Below, piece after piece: positions 24,392 through 33,594 of a stretch of DNA of 38,631 nucleotides. A program made the translations under genes and the position numbers. The stretch is from an uncultured Collinsella sp. (GTDB lineage: Bacteria > Actinomycetota > Coriobacteriia > Coriobacteriales > Coriobacteriaceae): NCBI GenBank assembly GCA_900542945.1, contig UQPI01000019.1, forward strand, positions 1-38,631. Reading direction: 5' to 3'. Below the pieces are notes generated by a model that made no database searches, was not told where the DNA came from, and saw only the letters and a list, made by a program, of their open reading frames with translations. The stretch's first letter is position 1; each line of letters starts with the position of its first letter.

Positions 24392-25534
24392 GTGATCTGC
24401 CCGCATTGCCTTAAGACTATCGAGGACGGCGCCTCGTTCTGCCCCTACTGCAACGCCTATGTGGGTCCGGGCGATGGTCCCGAGCACACCGAGTTCGTGT
24501 TCTGTGAGGGCTGCGGTGCCCGTCTTTCTCCGCATGATCGTACGTGCCCCAAATGCGGACGCCCTGCTCCGGGTATCCTCTCCGAGGACGCGGCCGCATC
24601 CGACCTGGCAGCGGGCCGCACGGCGGGCTTTCCGCGCCTAACGCAAGAGCAGATCGACACCGAGGTGCCGCATGCGCCGGCCTCTGCCGCTGCGGTGCTT
24701 TCGGACGCCGCCGACCCCAATGAGACCTGCGTGCTGCCGGCTTTCGATAAGGATTTCGGTATTCCCAAGGTCGATATTCCCATGCCCGTTTCCCTGCATG
24801 ACGATGCTCAAAAACCCAAGCGCAAGGTGCACCCCGACGAGGACGCCTATCACAAGCACAAGCGTCATATTCCCAAGCCGCTCATTATCATCGCGGTCCT
24901 TGCCGTCGTTTGCGGCGGTGCCTATTGGTTCGTGACGACCGATCCCATGGGTGTTATGCCCGGCTTCTACGACCAGTTTGGCCAAGCTGCACAGACCACC
25001 TTCCCCACGCGCCAAAAGGGCGAGGCCACTGAGGACGATGCCAAGCAGGACGATTCTGCGGAGGTGGTCCAGGAAGAAACCGTGCTCACCGATGATCAGC
25101 TCTATACCAGGCTGGACGGTCTGTATCAGACCATCGTGTCCTATGCTGACGAGGACCAGATTGGCGAGGTCATCGATTCCTTTAACAACGGCTATCTCCG
25201 AACGCCGCTGTCCACCCGTCAGGAGCTGTCGCAGAGTGCCTACGCCCTGCGTGACCAGATTAAAAAGACGCAAGATGAGCTCAACAATCTTAAGTATCAG
25301 GACGATACGGTCTATGCGGACGACATCGCCCACTTAAAGCAGCTTGCCGAGTGGATGTATGAGCGCGTTGACGTGATCTGCCAGAGCTGGGATATCTCGC
25401 TGGCCATTCCCGATGGCGAGTCGATGAGTTCCCACCAAAGCGAGATCCTGGCGCCCATCGCGCAGGGTGGCAACAGCGCGCTGAACCAGTACGACGCCAA
25501 TGTGGGTTCCTGGAAGCCGCAGCAGCGTTCCTAA
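24392..25534 (+). CDS. Double zinc-ribbon single-pass membrane protein of unknown function
   Basis: The product is 380 aa, starting at GTG 24392 with GAGGA just upstream; the frame opens at 24362. Two zinc ribbons occupy the N-terminus: CPHC...CPYC (about 3-21) and CEGC...CPKC (about 39-57). A Pro/Ala/Asp-rich linker reaches a single membrane helix (about 163-182) preceded by Lys/His-rich sequence, which places the ribbons in the cytoplasm. The outer part (about 200-380) is acidic and then helical, with no recognised domain. This topology is common for Gram-positive proteins of unknown role. The next gene is a separately promoted cyclophilin. Confidence 0.8.
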   Translation: MICPHCLKTIEDGASFCPYCNAYVGPGDGPEHTEFVFCEGCGARLSPHDRTCPKCGRPAPGILSEDAAASDLAAGRTAGFPRLTQEQIDTEVPHAPASAAAVLSDAADPNETCVLPAFDKDFGIPKVDIPMPVSLHDDAQKPKRKVHPDEDAYHKHKRHIPKPLIIIAVLAVVCGGAYWFVTTDPMGVMPGFYDQFGQAAQTTFPTRQKGEATEDDAKQDDSAEVVQEETVLTDDQLYTRLDGLYQTIVSYADEDQIGEVIDSFNNGYLRTPLSTRQELSQSAYALRDQIKKTQDELNNLKYQDDTVYADDIAHLKQLAEWMYERVDVICQSWDISLAIPDGESMSSHQSEILAPIAQGGNSALNQYDANVGSWKPQQRS

Positions 25535-25572
25535 AAATAGTTCGCCATAGTCGGCATAACCTACGTGCGCAA

Positions 25573-25602
25573 TTGATGTAAGCCCGTGCTTATTGCTACA
25601 AT
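25573..25602 (+). promoter_or_regulatory. Promoter of the cyclophilin gene
   Basis: TTGATG at 25573-25578, an 18-nt spacer and TACAAT at 25597-25602 lie 39 nt before the ATG at 25642. Confidence 0.7.
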
Positions 25603-25641
25603 TCGTACAAATATGCTTTAAACGCACGAGGAAGGAACCAC

Positions 25642-26184
25642 ATGTTTGGTTTTAAGAAAGAGCTCTACACGCCCGGGTATCAGCTTGTCGGCGACGAGTG
25701 CGCCGTAATCGAGACGTCGAAGGGTACCATCAAGGTCAAGTTTGACGGCGAGGGCGCTCCCATTCATGTCGCGAACTTCTGCGAGCTTTCCACGATGGGC
25801 TTCTATGATGGCCTTAAGTTCCATCGCTATGTGCCCGGTTTTGTTATCCAGGGCGGGGACCCCAATACCCGCGACATGTCCGGCGCCGACGTCGCCGCCG
25901 GTCTTGAGGGCCCCGACGGCATGCCCGGTACCGGTGGCCCCGGCTACTGCATCAAGGGCGAGTTCGCCACCAATCCGCGCAACAGCCATGTCGATGGCGC
26001 CCTTGCCATGGCGCGCTCCATGGACCCCGATTCCGCGGGTTCGCAGTTCTACTTCTGCCTGGGTGCCCAGCATAACCTCGATTCCGGTTACACCGTCTTT
26101 GGTACCACGGTCGAGGGTCTCGATGTGATTTCGCAGCTGCGTGCCGGCGACGAGATCGTTCATGTCGAGATCGTTCACGAGTAA
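25642..26184 (+). CDS. Peptidyl-prolyl cis-trans isomerase, cyclophilin type
   Basis: The product is 180 aa. It has the cyclophilin core with FHRYVPGFVIQGGDP (catalytic Arg and Phe/Gln pocket), SAGSQFYFCLG, and YTVFGTTVEGLDVI. There is no signal peptide, so it should act in the cytoplasm on Xaa-Pro bonds of folding proteins. The ATG at 25642 has GAGGAAGGAA upstream. A TPR membrane protein starts 11 nt after the stop, so the two are probably one transcript. Confidence 0.95.
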   Translation: MFGFKKELYTPGYQLVGDECAVIETSKGTIKVKFDGEGAPIHVANFCELSTMGFYDGLKFHRYVPGFVIQGGDPNTRDMSGADVAAGLEGPDGMPGTGGPGYCIKGEFATNPRNSHVDGALAMARSMDPDSAGSQFYFCLGAQHNLDSGYTVFGTTVEGLDVISQLRAGDEIVHVEIVHE

Positions 26185-26195
26185 AGGGGACTTCC

Positions 26196-27500
26196 TTGAA
26201 TAGCCAGCTGATCCAACAGGGCCGCGCCGCTTACCGCGCGGGTGATTTTTCCGCTGCAGCCCAGATGCTTGGGGCGGCAAAGACTCCCGATGAGATTATG
26301 GGCGAGGCCGACCACCTTCGTGGCAACGCCTTGATGCACCTGGGCATGTATGCCGAGGCCGCCGAGGCCTATGCCGCCGCCCTCAACGACGGCACCTACG
26401 GCAAGCGCGGCGCGCTGCTCACCAACCGCGGCAAGGCGCTCGCCGCGGTGGGCGACTACACGACGGCCGCTCAGGCGTTCTCTGCTGCTACGCAGGATGC
26501 TTCCTATGCCACGCCGTTCAAGGCCTATCTGGGTCTGGGCAATGCGCTGTTCCAATCGGGCGACTATGCCAACGCGGGAACCGCCTTCCGTCAGGCTGCC
26601 ATCGACGGCGCCAATCCGGCTCCTGCCGCCGCACTCGGCGAGCTCGGTCGTTGCTTCATTAAGCTCGGCCGTCCGGCGGATGCCGTGGAGACCTACCGCA
26701 CGGCTATCGACTTTGCCGGCCCCCGCGACGACACGCGTGCGCTCAACGCCGGCATGGGTCAGGCGCTTTCTGCCGCCGGCCGTCCCTCCGACGCACTCGA
26801 CGCCTTTAACGCCGCTACTGCCGATGGCATCTACCAGCTCACCTCCGAGCAGGCCGATGAGCTTGCCCGCGTGCAGGATTCGCTTGCTGCGCTGTCTGCC
26901 CAGACGGCTATGGCCACGGCTCCGGCGCCCGCGATGGACGCTCCTGCCGTCGATCCGCTCGATCCTACGGGCGCGACCGGTCAGTTTATGCCCGATCCCT
27001 CGGACACCGGCTTCTTTACGCTGTCCGAGTCCGAGATGGTCCAGCAGGACCGTCAGGATCGTAAGCAGGCCAAGGTCCGTCGTCGCCATCGCCACACGGG
27101 TCTTAAAGTCTTCATCGTGCTGCTTCTGCTCATTTTGATCGCCGCGGGCGGTCTGGGCTTTGCCTACACGCGCGGCTTTGGCTTCCCGTCTCAGGAGTCT
27201 GTCGTTACCGATCTGTTCCAGGCTGCCGGCGACGGTGACGCCGCAAAGGCCGAGTCTTGCCTGGCCTCGAGCCTGTCCGAGGACGCTAAGTCGATGATCA
27301 TCTCCTCGATTCCGCAGGGTGCCACCGTGTCCGTCGAGGGCATGGATCAGTCCATGACCGAGACGACCGCCAAGGTGAAGGCATCGCTGTCCAAGGGCGG
27401 CGAGCAGGAGTACACCGTCAAATTCGTGCGCTCCGACAACCATATCGGCTGGGCCGTTTCTTCGCTTGATATGGATTTCTCGGCTGCTGGCAACCAGTAG
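26196..27500 (+). CDS. TPR-repeat single-pass membrane protein
   Basis: The product is 434 aa, starting at TTG 26196 with AAAGGGGA upstream. Residues 1 to about 225 are Ala-rich helical repeats with TPR patterns (for example GNALMHLGMYAEAAEAYAAAL and GNALFQSGDYANAGTAFRQA). A linker and a His/Arg-rich stretch lead into one membrane helix (about 302-322). The outer domain (about 330-434) resembles the small α/β lipoprotein-like folds that measure accumulated charge or bind peptide, but no family is recognised. The TPR part should lie in the cytoplasm. The layout parallels the zinc-ribbon protein at 24392: cytoplasmic adaptor, one helix, unknown outer domain. Confidence 0.85.
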   Translation: MNSQLIQQGRAAYRAGDFSAAAQMLGAAKTPDEIMGEADHLRGNALMHLGMYAEAAEAYAAALNDGTYGKRGALLTNRGKALAAVGDYTTAAQAFSAATQDASYATPFKAYLGLGNALFQSGDYANAGTAFRQAAIDGANPAPAAALGELGRCFIKLGRPADAVETYRTAIDFAGPRDDTRALNAGMGQALSAAGRPSDALDAFNAATADGIYQLTSEQADELARVQDSLAALSAQTAMATAPAPAMDAPAVDPLDPTGATGQFMPDPSDTGFFTLSESEMVQQDRQDRKQAKVRRRHRHTGLKVFIVLLLLILIAAGGLGFAYTRGFGFPSQESVVTDLFQAAGDGDAAKAESCLASSLSEDAKSMIISSIPQGATVSVEGMDQSMTETTAKVKASLSKGGEQEYTVKFVRSDNHIGWAVSSLDMDFSAAGNQ

Positions 27501-27522
27501 TGACCTTATGGGATTTAGCTTT

Positions 27523-27555
27523 GCCCGGCGCTTCACCGCAAGTGAGGCGCCGGGC
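27523..27555 (+). terminator. G+C-rich hairpin after the TPR protein gene
   Basis: A 14-bp stem (27523-27536 with 27542-27555, one wobble) lies 23 nt after the stop codon. Only two T follow, so it may end or pause transcription, or stabilise the 3' end, before mreB. Confidence 0.6.
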
Positions 27556-27615
27556 TTGCGCTAGTATGATGAGCTAGTAGTTTTCCAGCAATCATCCAAC
27601 ACATCAGGAGTTGCG

Positions 27616-28659
27616 TTGTTTTCTTTGATGGATATGTTCTTCGGTAGCTATGCGGGCGATCTTGCCATCGACCTCGGCACCGCCAATACGCTTGTCTCCG
27701 TGCGCGGCAAGGGCATCGTCATTCGCGAGCCCTCTGTTGTCGCCATCGACAAGAACGACGAGCGCATCTTGGCGGTCGGTATCGAGGCAAAGCGCATGCT
27801 CGGCCGTACGCCCGGCAACATCGTGGCCGTTCGTCCCCTGAAGGACGGCGTCATCGCCGACTTCGATGTTACCGAGGCCATGCTTCGCTACTTTATCGAC
27901 AAGGCGTCCGAGAAGCGCTATCCGTGGACTCCGCGTCCGCGTGTTGTCGTCTGCGTTCCCTCCGGTGTCACGTCGGTCGAGAAGCGTGCTGTCTTTGAGG
28001 CCACGATCCAGGCCGGTGCCCGCCAGGCCTATCTGATCGAAGAGCCCATGGCGGCTGCCATCGGCGCCGACCTGCCCGTCGAGGAACCCACCGGCTCCAT
28101 GGTCATCGACATCGGTGGCGGTACCACCGAGGTTGCCGTTATCGCTATGGGCGGCATCGTCGTCTCGCAGTCCATCCGTATTGCCGGCGACGAGTTCGAT
28201 CAGGCCATCCTCACGCACGTTCGTGATGCCTACAACCTGGCCATCGGCGAGCGTACGGCAGAGGACATCAAGATCAAGGTCGGCTCCGCCGTGCCGCTCA
28301 AGGACGAGCTCGACGTCGAGGTCAACGGCCGCGACGTGATCACCGGTCTGCCCAAGACCGTGCGCATCGAGAGCGAGGAGATTCGTCGCGCACTCAACAA
28401 GCCGCTCGACGAGATGGCCAAGGCCGTCAAGGACGCACTCGACGCTACGCCTCCCGATCTTGCCTCGGACCTTATGTACTATGGCATTTTGCTGACCGGT
28501 GGCGGCGCGCTGCTGCGCGGTCTCGATGTGCGCCTGCGCGATGAGACCGGCGTTTCGGTCAATGTTAGCCCCACGGCGCTCGATAACGTTGTTAACGGCT
28601 GTGCCCGCGTGCTCGAGGCCAATGCGTTTGATGGCGGCTTCGTCCAGACCAATGCTTAA
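27616..28659 (+). CDS. mreB: Rod-shape actin homologue MreB
   Basis: The product is 347 aa, starting at TTG 27616 with AGGAG 5 nt upstream. The actin fold is shown by DLAIDLGTANTLV (phosphate 1), MVIDIGGGTTEVAVI (phosphate 2) and LLTGGGALLRGLD (adenosine). The N-terminus has the short hydrophobic stretch MFSLMDMFFG that can bind membrane. MreB filaments guide lateral wall synthesis by PBP2 and RodA, both encoded downstream. It heads an eight-gene rightward operon. The presence of MreB implies a rod-shaped cell. Confidence 0.97.
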   Translation: MFSLMDMFFGSYAGDLAIDLGTANTLVSVRGKGIVIREPSVVAIDKNDERILAVGIEAKRMLGRTPGNIVAVRPLKDGVIADFDVTEAMLRYFIDKASEKRYPWTPRPRVVVCVPSGVTSVEKRAVFEATIQAGARQAYLIEEPMAAAIGADLPVEEPTGSMVIDIGGGTTEVAVIAMGGIVVSQSIRIAGDEFDQAILTHVRDAYNLAIGERTAEDIKIKVGSAVPLKDELDVEVNGRDVITGLPKTVRIESEEIRRALNKPLDEMAKAVKDALDATPPDLASDLMYYGILLTGGGALLRGLDVRLRDETGVSVNVSPTALDNVVNGCARVLEANAFDGGFVQTNA

Positions 28660-28680
28660 TTTCCAAAAGGTGGATTCCAT

Positions 28681-29679
28681 TTGGCACGATCTTCGGGTTT
28701 CTCCACAAATCTGAATACCAAGCGACAATCAACGGGTATGCGCCCGTTGATTGTTTTCAGCCTGATTTCGGTGTTGCTGCTCACGTTTTACATCCGCGAG
28801 GGCGAGGCAGGACCGATTCATGCCGTGCGCTCGGGCGTGACGACGATTACCTCGCCGGTGCGCTTTGTGGGCTCGGCTGTGGCGGCTCCCTTCAATGCGA
28901 TCGGTAACGTGTTCTCTAACCTTACGGCGTCGCAGGACACGCTTGACGAGCTTAAGAAGCAAAACGAGGAACTGACCTCTAAGGTTGCTGAGCTCTCCGA
29001 GGCTCAAAAGACCGCCGAGCGTCTGGAGGGGCTGGTCGGCCTGCAGTCGACCTATAACCTCAAATCGACCGCTGCTCGTATCGTTGGTGCCTCCGGCGAT
29101 GCCTGGACCTCGACCGTTACCATCGACAAGGGCTCTGCCGACGGGCTTACCATCAACATGCCCGTGACGAGTTCTGCCGGTGTTATCGGCCAGATTATCG
29201 AGGTATCGGCCAAGACCTCTACCGTGCGCCTGATTGGCGACGAGAACTCCGGCGTATCCGCCATGGTGCAGGACACGCGCGCCCAGGGTATGCTGCAGGG
29301 TCAGGCTGACGGCACGCTGCGTCTTGAGTACGTGAGCGTCGACTCCGATGTTAAGGTTGGCGACATCATCGTGACCTCGGGCATTGGCGGTGTGTTCCCC
29401 AAGGGTCTACCGCTCGGCACCGTCTCGTCGGTTGAAAAATCCGCAAACGACGTGTACTACACCATTGTGGTGCGCGCCCAGACGACGGCCGAGAACAACG
29501 AGGAAGTGCTGGTCATCACCTCGCTGACCGACGAACAGTCGGCCTCGGATGAGGACGTGAGCACCGCTAATAGCACGCCGCAGGGAACGTCGCGCGATGC
29601 TGCGACCAAGACGAAGGACGAGAGCTCGGATGACGGTTCCGACACGTCCGAGACGACCGATTCCGGCTCGAGCGAATAG
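28681..29679 (+). CDS. mreC: Rod shape-determining protein MreC
   Basis: The product is 332 aa, starting at TTG 28681 with AAAGGTGG upstream. A cytoplasmic basic N-terminus precedes one membrane helix (about 21-38), a coiled coil (about 80-115, LDELKKQNEELTSKVAELSE) and the two β-barrels of MreC (to about 275), with segments such as VTSSAGVIGQI and VGDIIVTSGIGGVFPKGLP. The last 50 residues are Ser/Asp/Thr-rich and probably disordered. MreC links cytoplasmic MreB to PBP2 outside the membrane. Confidence 0.95.
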   Translation: MARSSGFSTNLNTKRQSTGMRPLIVFSLISVLLLTFYIREGEAGPIHAVRSGVTTITSPVRFVGSAVAAPFNAIGNVFSNLTASQDTLDELKKQNEELTSKVAELSEAQKTAERLEGLVGLQSTYNLKSTAARIVGASGDAWTSTVTIDKGSADGLTINMPVTSSAGVIGQIIEVSAKTSTVRLIGDENSGVSAMVQDTRAQGMLQGQADGTLRLEYVSVDSDVKVGDIIVTSGIGGVFPKGLPLGTVSSVEKSANDVYYTIVVRAQTTAENNEEVLVITSLTDEQSASDEDVSTANSTPQGTSRDAATKTKDESSDDGSDTSETTDSGSSE

Positions 29680-29690
29680 GGGGCATGTCC

Positions 29691-30257
29691 ATGGATCTAC
29701 ACGAGCAGGGGATGAGCTCCCGTACGTTTGTAATCGCCGCCATCGTGTGCGTGCTGCTGCAGGCAGGCCTGGCACCGCAGATCTCCATTGCGGGCGGTCG
29801 CGTCAACTTTATGATTATCCTGGTGTGCATAAGCGTGTTCTCGGGCGACCCGACCCGTGCCGTCGTGTGCGGTTTTTGCAGCGGCTTGTTCTATGACCTT
29901 TCCGCTGCCGTGCCGGTGGGCGTTATGTCGCTCCTGCTGACCGTGGGTTCTTTTGCCCTGGTGCATAGCGCCGCCGGTCAGACGGGCGGTACCCCGAGTG
30001 CGCGCGGCATCACTGTGGGTGCCTTCGCGCTCGTCATTAATGTGATCTACAGCATCATCTTGCTGTTTATGGGTTTGGAGACGAGCTTTGTCGTGGCGGT
30101 CTTCGGCCATGCGCTGCCGTCTTCGATCCTGACGGGTTTGGTTGCCATTCCGTTTTTGATGTCCGGCGTCGTGCCGCAGTCCGGTTATGGATTCTCCGCA
30201 CGTGGCGGACGCCAGACGGGCATGCGCTTTAAGCCCAAGACCCGTAAGCTCAAATAG
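29691..30257 (+). CDS. mreD: Rod shape-determining protein MreD
   Basis: The product is 188 aa with about five hydrophobic helices and little else, fitting MreD by size, topology and position after mreC. I chose ATG 29691 because AGGGGG then lies 7 nt upstream; ATG 29685 would leave only 1 nt. The segment NFMIILVCISVFSGDPTRAVVCGFCSGL resembles the conserved MreD region. The C-terminus is basic and cytoplasmic. Confidence 0.88.
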   Translation: MDLHEQGMSSRTFVIAAIVCVLLQAGLAPQISIAGGRVNFMIILVCISVFSGDPTRAVVCGFCSGLFYDLSAAVPVGVMSLLLTVGSFALVHSAAGQTGGTPSARGITVGAFALVINVIYSIILLFMGLETSFVVAVFGHALPSSILTGLVAIPFLMSGVVPQSGYGFSARGGRQTGMRFKPKTRKLK

Positions 30258-30270
30258 GGGAGGCTCGTAG

Positions 30271-32340
30271 ATGTCTTCCCAGATGACGGTTATTATCGCC
30301 GGTATCGTGCTGGTTGTGGCCATCGTGGTCGCGCTGGTCATCATGCGTCGCGGCGATTCCCGTTTTACCTACGATACGCAGCATGGAACGGCCCCGCGCG
30401 CCACCGAGGGCGAGGGCAATACCGCGGCGACCGCCTTTAAGGGCCGCTTCTCCATCCTCACCACGGGTGTGGGCGCGATGTTCGCGGCGCTTGCCGTCAA
30501 GCTGTGGGGCATGCAGATGGTCTCGTCGGACTATTACGAAAAGCAGGCTAATAGCAATCAGACGCGCACCGTTACCACACCCGCTGTGCGCGGCCGCATC
30601 CTCGACCGCAATGGCGTGGCACTTGTCCAGAACCGTCCCTCACTTGCTGTCGTGGCCTACCGTGACCTTGCCGAGGATGAGGTTCTGGTTCGCCATCTTG
30701 CCAACGTGCTCGGTATGCCCTACGTGGCGGTTCTGCGCAATATTCAGGACAATTCCGAGGGCGCCCAGAGCCTGCATACCATCGCGACGGACGTCCGTCG
30801 TTCCACGGTTGCCTATATCAAGGAGCACGCAGGCGAGTTCCCGGGCGTCAAGATTGCCGAGCGTACCGAGCGCCAGTACCCGTACGGCGAGACGGCCTGT
30901 CACATTTTGGGCTATACCGGCACCATTACCTCCGAGCAGCTCGAGGCCCAGAATAAGAAAACCTCTGGCGATGATGATGCTTCTGCTGGCAAGATTACGT
31001 ACCAGTCGGGCGATATCGTGGGCCAGGCGGGTGTTGAGAGCTACTACGAAAACCTGCTGCAGGGTATTCGTGGCGAGCAGACCGTCAAGGTCGATGCCTC
31101 GGGCAATGTGACCGGTCAGGCCGGCGCCGTGCCCGCCAAGGCCGGCTCCGACATTAAGCTCACGCTCGACCTTAAGATCCAACAGGCCTGTGAGACGGCG
31201 CTGGCGAGCGCCATCGAGCTTGCCAAGACCACCGGCTACAGCAATGCCGGCAACGGCGCTGTGGTGTGCCTCGATCCCAACAATGGTGAGATCCTGGGCA
31301 TGGCGAGCGAGCCCAAGTTCGATCCGTCCGTCTTTATCGGCGGCGTCTCAAATGACGTGTGGACCGAGCTCAATGATGACAAGGGTTCGCACCCGCTGCT
31401 CAACCGCGCCATTAGCGGACAGTATATGTCGGCCTCGACCATCAAGCCGCTCTCGGCACTGGCCGGTCTTGAGTTTGGAACCTACACTTCAACGCAGACA
31501 ACCAACTGCACGGGCTATTGGACGGGCTTGGGCAAGGCTTGGGGCAAGCGCTGCTGGCTGACGTCTGGACACGGCACCATGACGCTGCAGTCGGGTATTG
31601 CCAACTCGTGCGACCCCGTCTTCTACGATATGGGCAAGGCGTTCTTTTATGACGAGCAACATTCCGAGGGCCTGCAGGAGGTCTTTCGTCGCTGGGGCCT
31701 AGGCAAGACCTGCGGTATCGATTTGCCGAGTGAGGGCGCGGGCCGTATTCCCGATGCCGAGTGGAAAGAGTCGTACTTTACCGACGCCTCTGCCGAGGAC
31801 CGCAAGTGGAATGCCGGCGATATGACCAACATTGCCATCGGCCAGGGCGACATTTTGGTGACGCCTTTGCAGATGGCATGCGCCTACATGGGCCTTGCCA
31901 ACGGCGGTAAGCAGTACGTGCCTCACGTGTTTTTGTCTGCCGTGTCGCGCGATGGCGACGGCGATGCCTATAAGTACAACGGCAAAGGCAAGAAGAAGCG
32001 CCTGGAGGCCAAGATCAACAGCGATTCGGATTTGGCTCTTGTTCGCAACGGCATGCACGACGTGATTTACACGGCATCGACGTCCCTGGCGGCTCACTTT
32101 GGCACCCTGACGCCGCAGGTATACGGCAAGTCGGGCACGGGCGAGAAAAGCGGCGAGGACGAATACGCGTGGTTCTGCGCCTATGCGCCGGCCGATGATC
32201 CCAAGTATGTCATCGCTACTGTCCTGGAGCAGGGCGGCGGTGGCTCAGATACCGCGATGCATGTCGTGCGCGACGTGCTCGGCGCGATTTATGACGAGCC
32301 CGATACCTCTTCGGCCTCGGGCGATTCTTCGGTTCGATAG
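30271..32340 (+). CDS. mrdA: Penicillin-binding protein 2 (elongasome transpeptidase)
   Basis: The product is 689 aa, starting at ATG 30271 with GGGGAGG upstream. The transpeptidase domain has S389-x-x-K392 (STIK), S446-C-D448 and K620-S-G-T-G. The dimerisation/pedestal region begins with RGRILDRNGVALVQN. The N-terminus is unusual: one hydrophobic helix at about 6-26 is followed by a 30-residue polar stretch and a second hydrophobic segment at about 58-80, whereas PBP2 normally has a single anchor. It crosslinks peptidoglycan during elongation, with RodA encoded directly downstream. Confidence 0.94.
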   Translation: MSSQMTVIIAGIVLVVAIVVALVIMRRGDSRFTYDTQHGTAPRATEGEGNTAATAFKGRFSILTTGVGAMFAALAVKLWGMQMVSSDYYEKQANSNQTRTVTTPAVRGRILDRNGVALVQNRPSLAVVAYRDLAEDEVLVRHLANVLGMPYVAVLRNIQDNSEGAQSLHTIATDVRRSTVAYIKEHAGEFPGVKIAERTERQYPYGETACHILGYTGTITSEQLEAQNKKTSGDDDASAGKITYQSGDIVGQAGVESYYENLLQGIRGEQTVKVDASGNVTGQAGAVPAKAGSDIKLTLDLKIQQACETALASAIELAKTTGYSNAGNGAVVCLDPNNGEILGMASEPKFDPSVFIGGVSNDVWTELNDDKGSHPLLNRAISGQYMSASTIKPLSALAGLEFGTYTSTQTTNCTGYWTGLGKAWGKRCWLTSGHGTMTLQSGIANSCDPVFYDMGKAFFYDEQHSEGLQEVFRRWGLGKTCGIDLPSEGAGRIPDAEWKESYFTDASAEDRKWNAGDMTNIAIGQGDILVTPLQMACAYMGLANGGKQYVPHVFLSAVSRDGDGDAYKYNGKGKKKRLEAKINSDSDLALVRNGMHDVIYTASTSLAAHFGTLTPQVYGKSGTGEKSGEDEYAWFCAYAPADDPKYVIATVLEQGGGGSDTAMHVVRDVLGAIYDEPDTSSASGDSSVR

Positions 32341-32349
32341 GAGGTTGCG

Positions 32350-33576
32350 ATGGATTTTTCTCCGGCGGATCTGTTCCGTTCAACCAAGACCGGCTCTCGC
32401 AGCAGCCTGGACCGCGTCAACAAGCAACTTTCGGCCTCGCGCGGTACGTTTCGCCAAAAGGTGCATATCGGTGTGCTGCTGGCTACCGTCGCGCTCGTTG
32501 CCTATGGCGCCATCATTATTTGGTCGGCGTCACAGTTTAAGGCCGACGCCTCATTCTCGCGCCACCTGCTGGGCATTGGCATTGGCGCGGTGCTTGCGGT
32601 GCTCGTCTGGCGTACCGATCTGCGCGGCATCTCTAACTTCTCGACGGCGCTGCTCGTCATTGACCTTATTGTGATCTTCTCGCCCAAGATTCCGGGCCTG
32701 TCCTATACGGGCGGTCTGGGCATGACGGGCTGGATCAAGATTCCCGGTATCGGCTTGACATTCCAGCCGGTTGAGCTTGCCAAGCTCATCACCATCTTCT
32801 TTATCGCCACGCTTGGCTCGCAGTATAACGGCCGCATCGATACCGTTCGCGACTACGTCAAGCTCTGCGGCATGCTGTCCATTCCGTTTTTGGCCGTCGT
32901 CGCCATGGGCGACCTGGGCTCGGGCCTGGTCGTGCTGGTCTCGGGCGCCATCGTCATCTGCATGAGCGGTGCACGCCGCGAATGGGTGCTGTCGACCCTG
33001 GCCCTGCTCGTGGGCCTGGTGGCCCTCGTCCTGGCGCTCGATTCGGTCTTTGATTCGTTGCTCGGCCACGATGTGCTCATCAAGCAGTATCAGATGAACC
33101 GTCTGACGGTCTTTATCGACCCCGATAATGCCGATTCGGACGATGCCTACAACCTGCAGCAGTCGCTTATCGCCGTTGGCTCGGGCGGCTTCTTTGGTAA
33201 GGGTTTGGGCCATGCGACGCAGTCGGCCGGCGGCTTTCTGCCTGAGTTCCACACCGACTTCGTCTTCGCCTTCCTGTCCGAGACCTTTGGCTTTTGCGGT
33301 TCCTTTTTGCTCCTGTGCCTCTACGTGCTGCTGATCTTTTCGACGATTCGCGTCGCCTTTAAGTGTGAGTCGCTGTTCTTGCGCCTATCGTGTGTGGGCA
33401 TCGTTGGCATGTGGGCGTTCCAGACCTTCGAAAACATCGGCATGTGCATCGGCATGATGCCGATTACCGGTATTCCGCTACCGTTTATTAGCTTCGGTTC
33501 GTCTTCGATGATGATTCAGCTGCTGACGGTGGGTATCGTACAATCCATATGGCGGCATCGTTCGGGCGCCGCGTAA
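32350..33576 (+). CDS. rodA: Peptidoglycan glycosyltransferase RodA (SEDS family)
   Basis: The product is 408 aa, starting at ATG 32350 with AGGAGG 6 nt upstream. A cytoplasmic N-terminus of about 40 residues is followed by about ten membrane helices. SEDS marks are GWIKIPGIGLTFQPVELAKL, LQQSLIAVGSGGFFGKGLGHATQ, FLPEFHTDFVFAFLSE, and GIPLPFISFGSSSMM near the end. It polymerises lipid II with PBP2 as its partner. Only 9 nt separate it from the PBP2 gene. Confidence 0.96.
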   Translation: MDFSPADLFRSTKTGSRSSLDRVNKQLSASRGTFRQKVHIGVLLATVALVAYGAIIIWSASQFKADASFSRHLLGIGIGAVLAVLVWRTDLRGISNFSTALLVIDLIVIFSPKIPGLSYTGGLGMTGWIKIPGIGLTFQPVELAKLITIFFIATLGSQYNGRIDTVRDYVKLCGMLSIPFLAVVAMGDLGSGLVVLVSGAIVICMSGARREWVLSTLALLVGLVALVLALDSVFDSLLGHDVLIKQYQMNRLTVFIDPDNADSDDAYNLQQSLIAVGSGGFFGKGLGHATQSAGGFLPEFHTDFVFAFLSETFGFCGSFLLLCLYVLLIFSTIRVAFKCESLFLRLSCVGIVGMWAFQTFENIGMCIGMMPITGIPLPFISFGSSSMMIQLLTVGIVQSIWRHRSGAA

Positions 33577-33594
33577 CCGCTGGAGGGGTTTGCT

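Noticed and set aside
26175..27536. 453-codon minus-strand frame opposite the TPR protein
   Set aside because: It is an Arg/Gly-rich shadow of the TPR gene with no ribosome binding site or family match.
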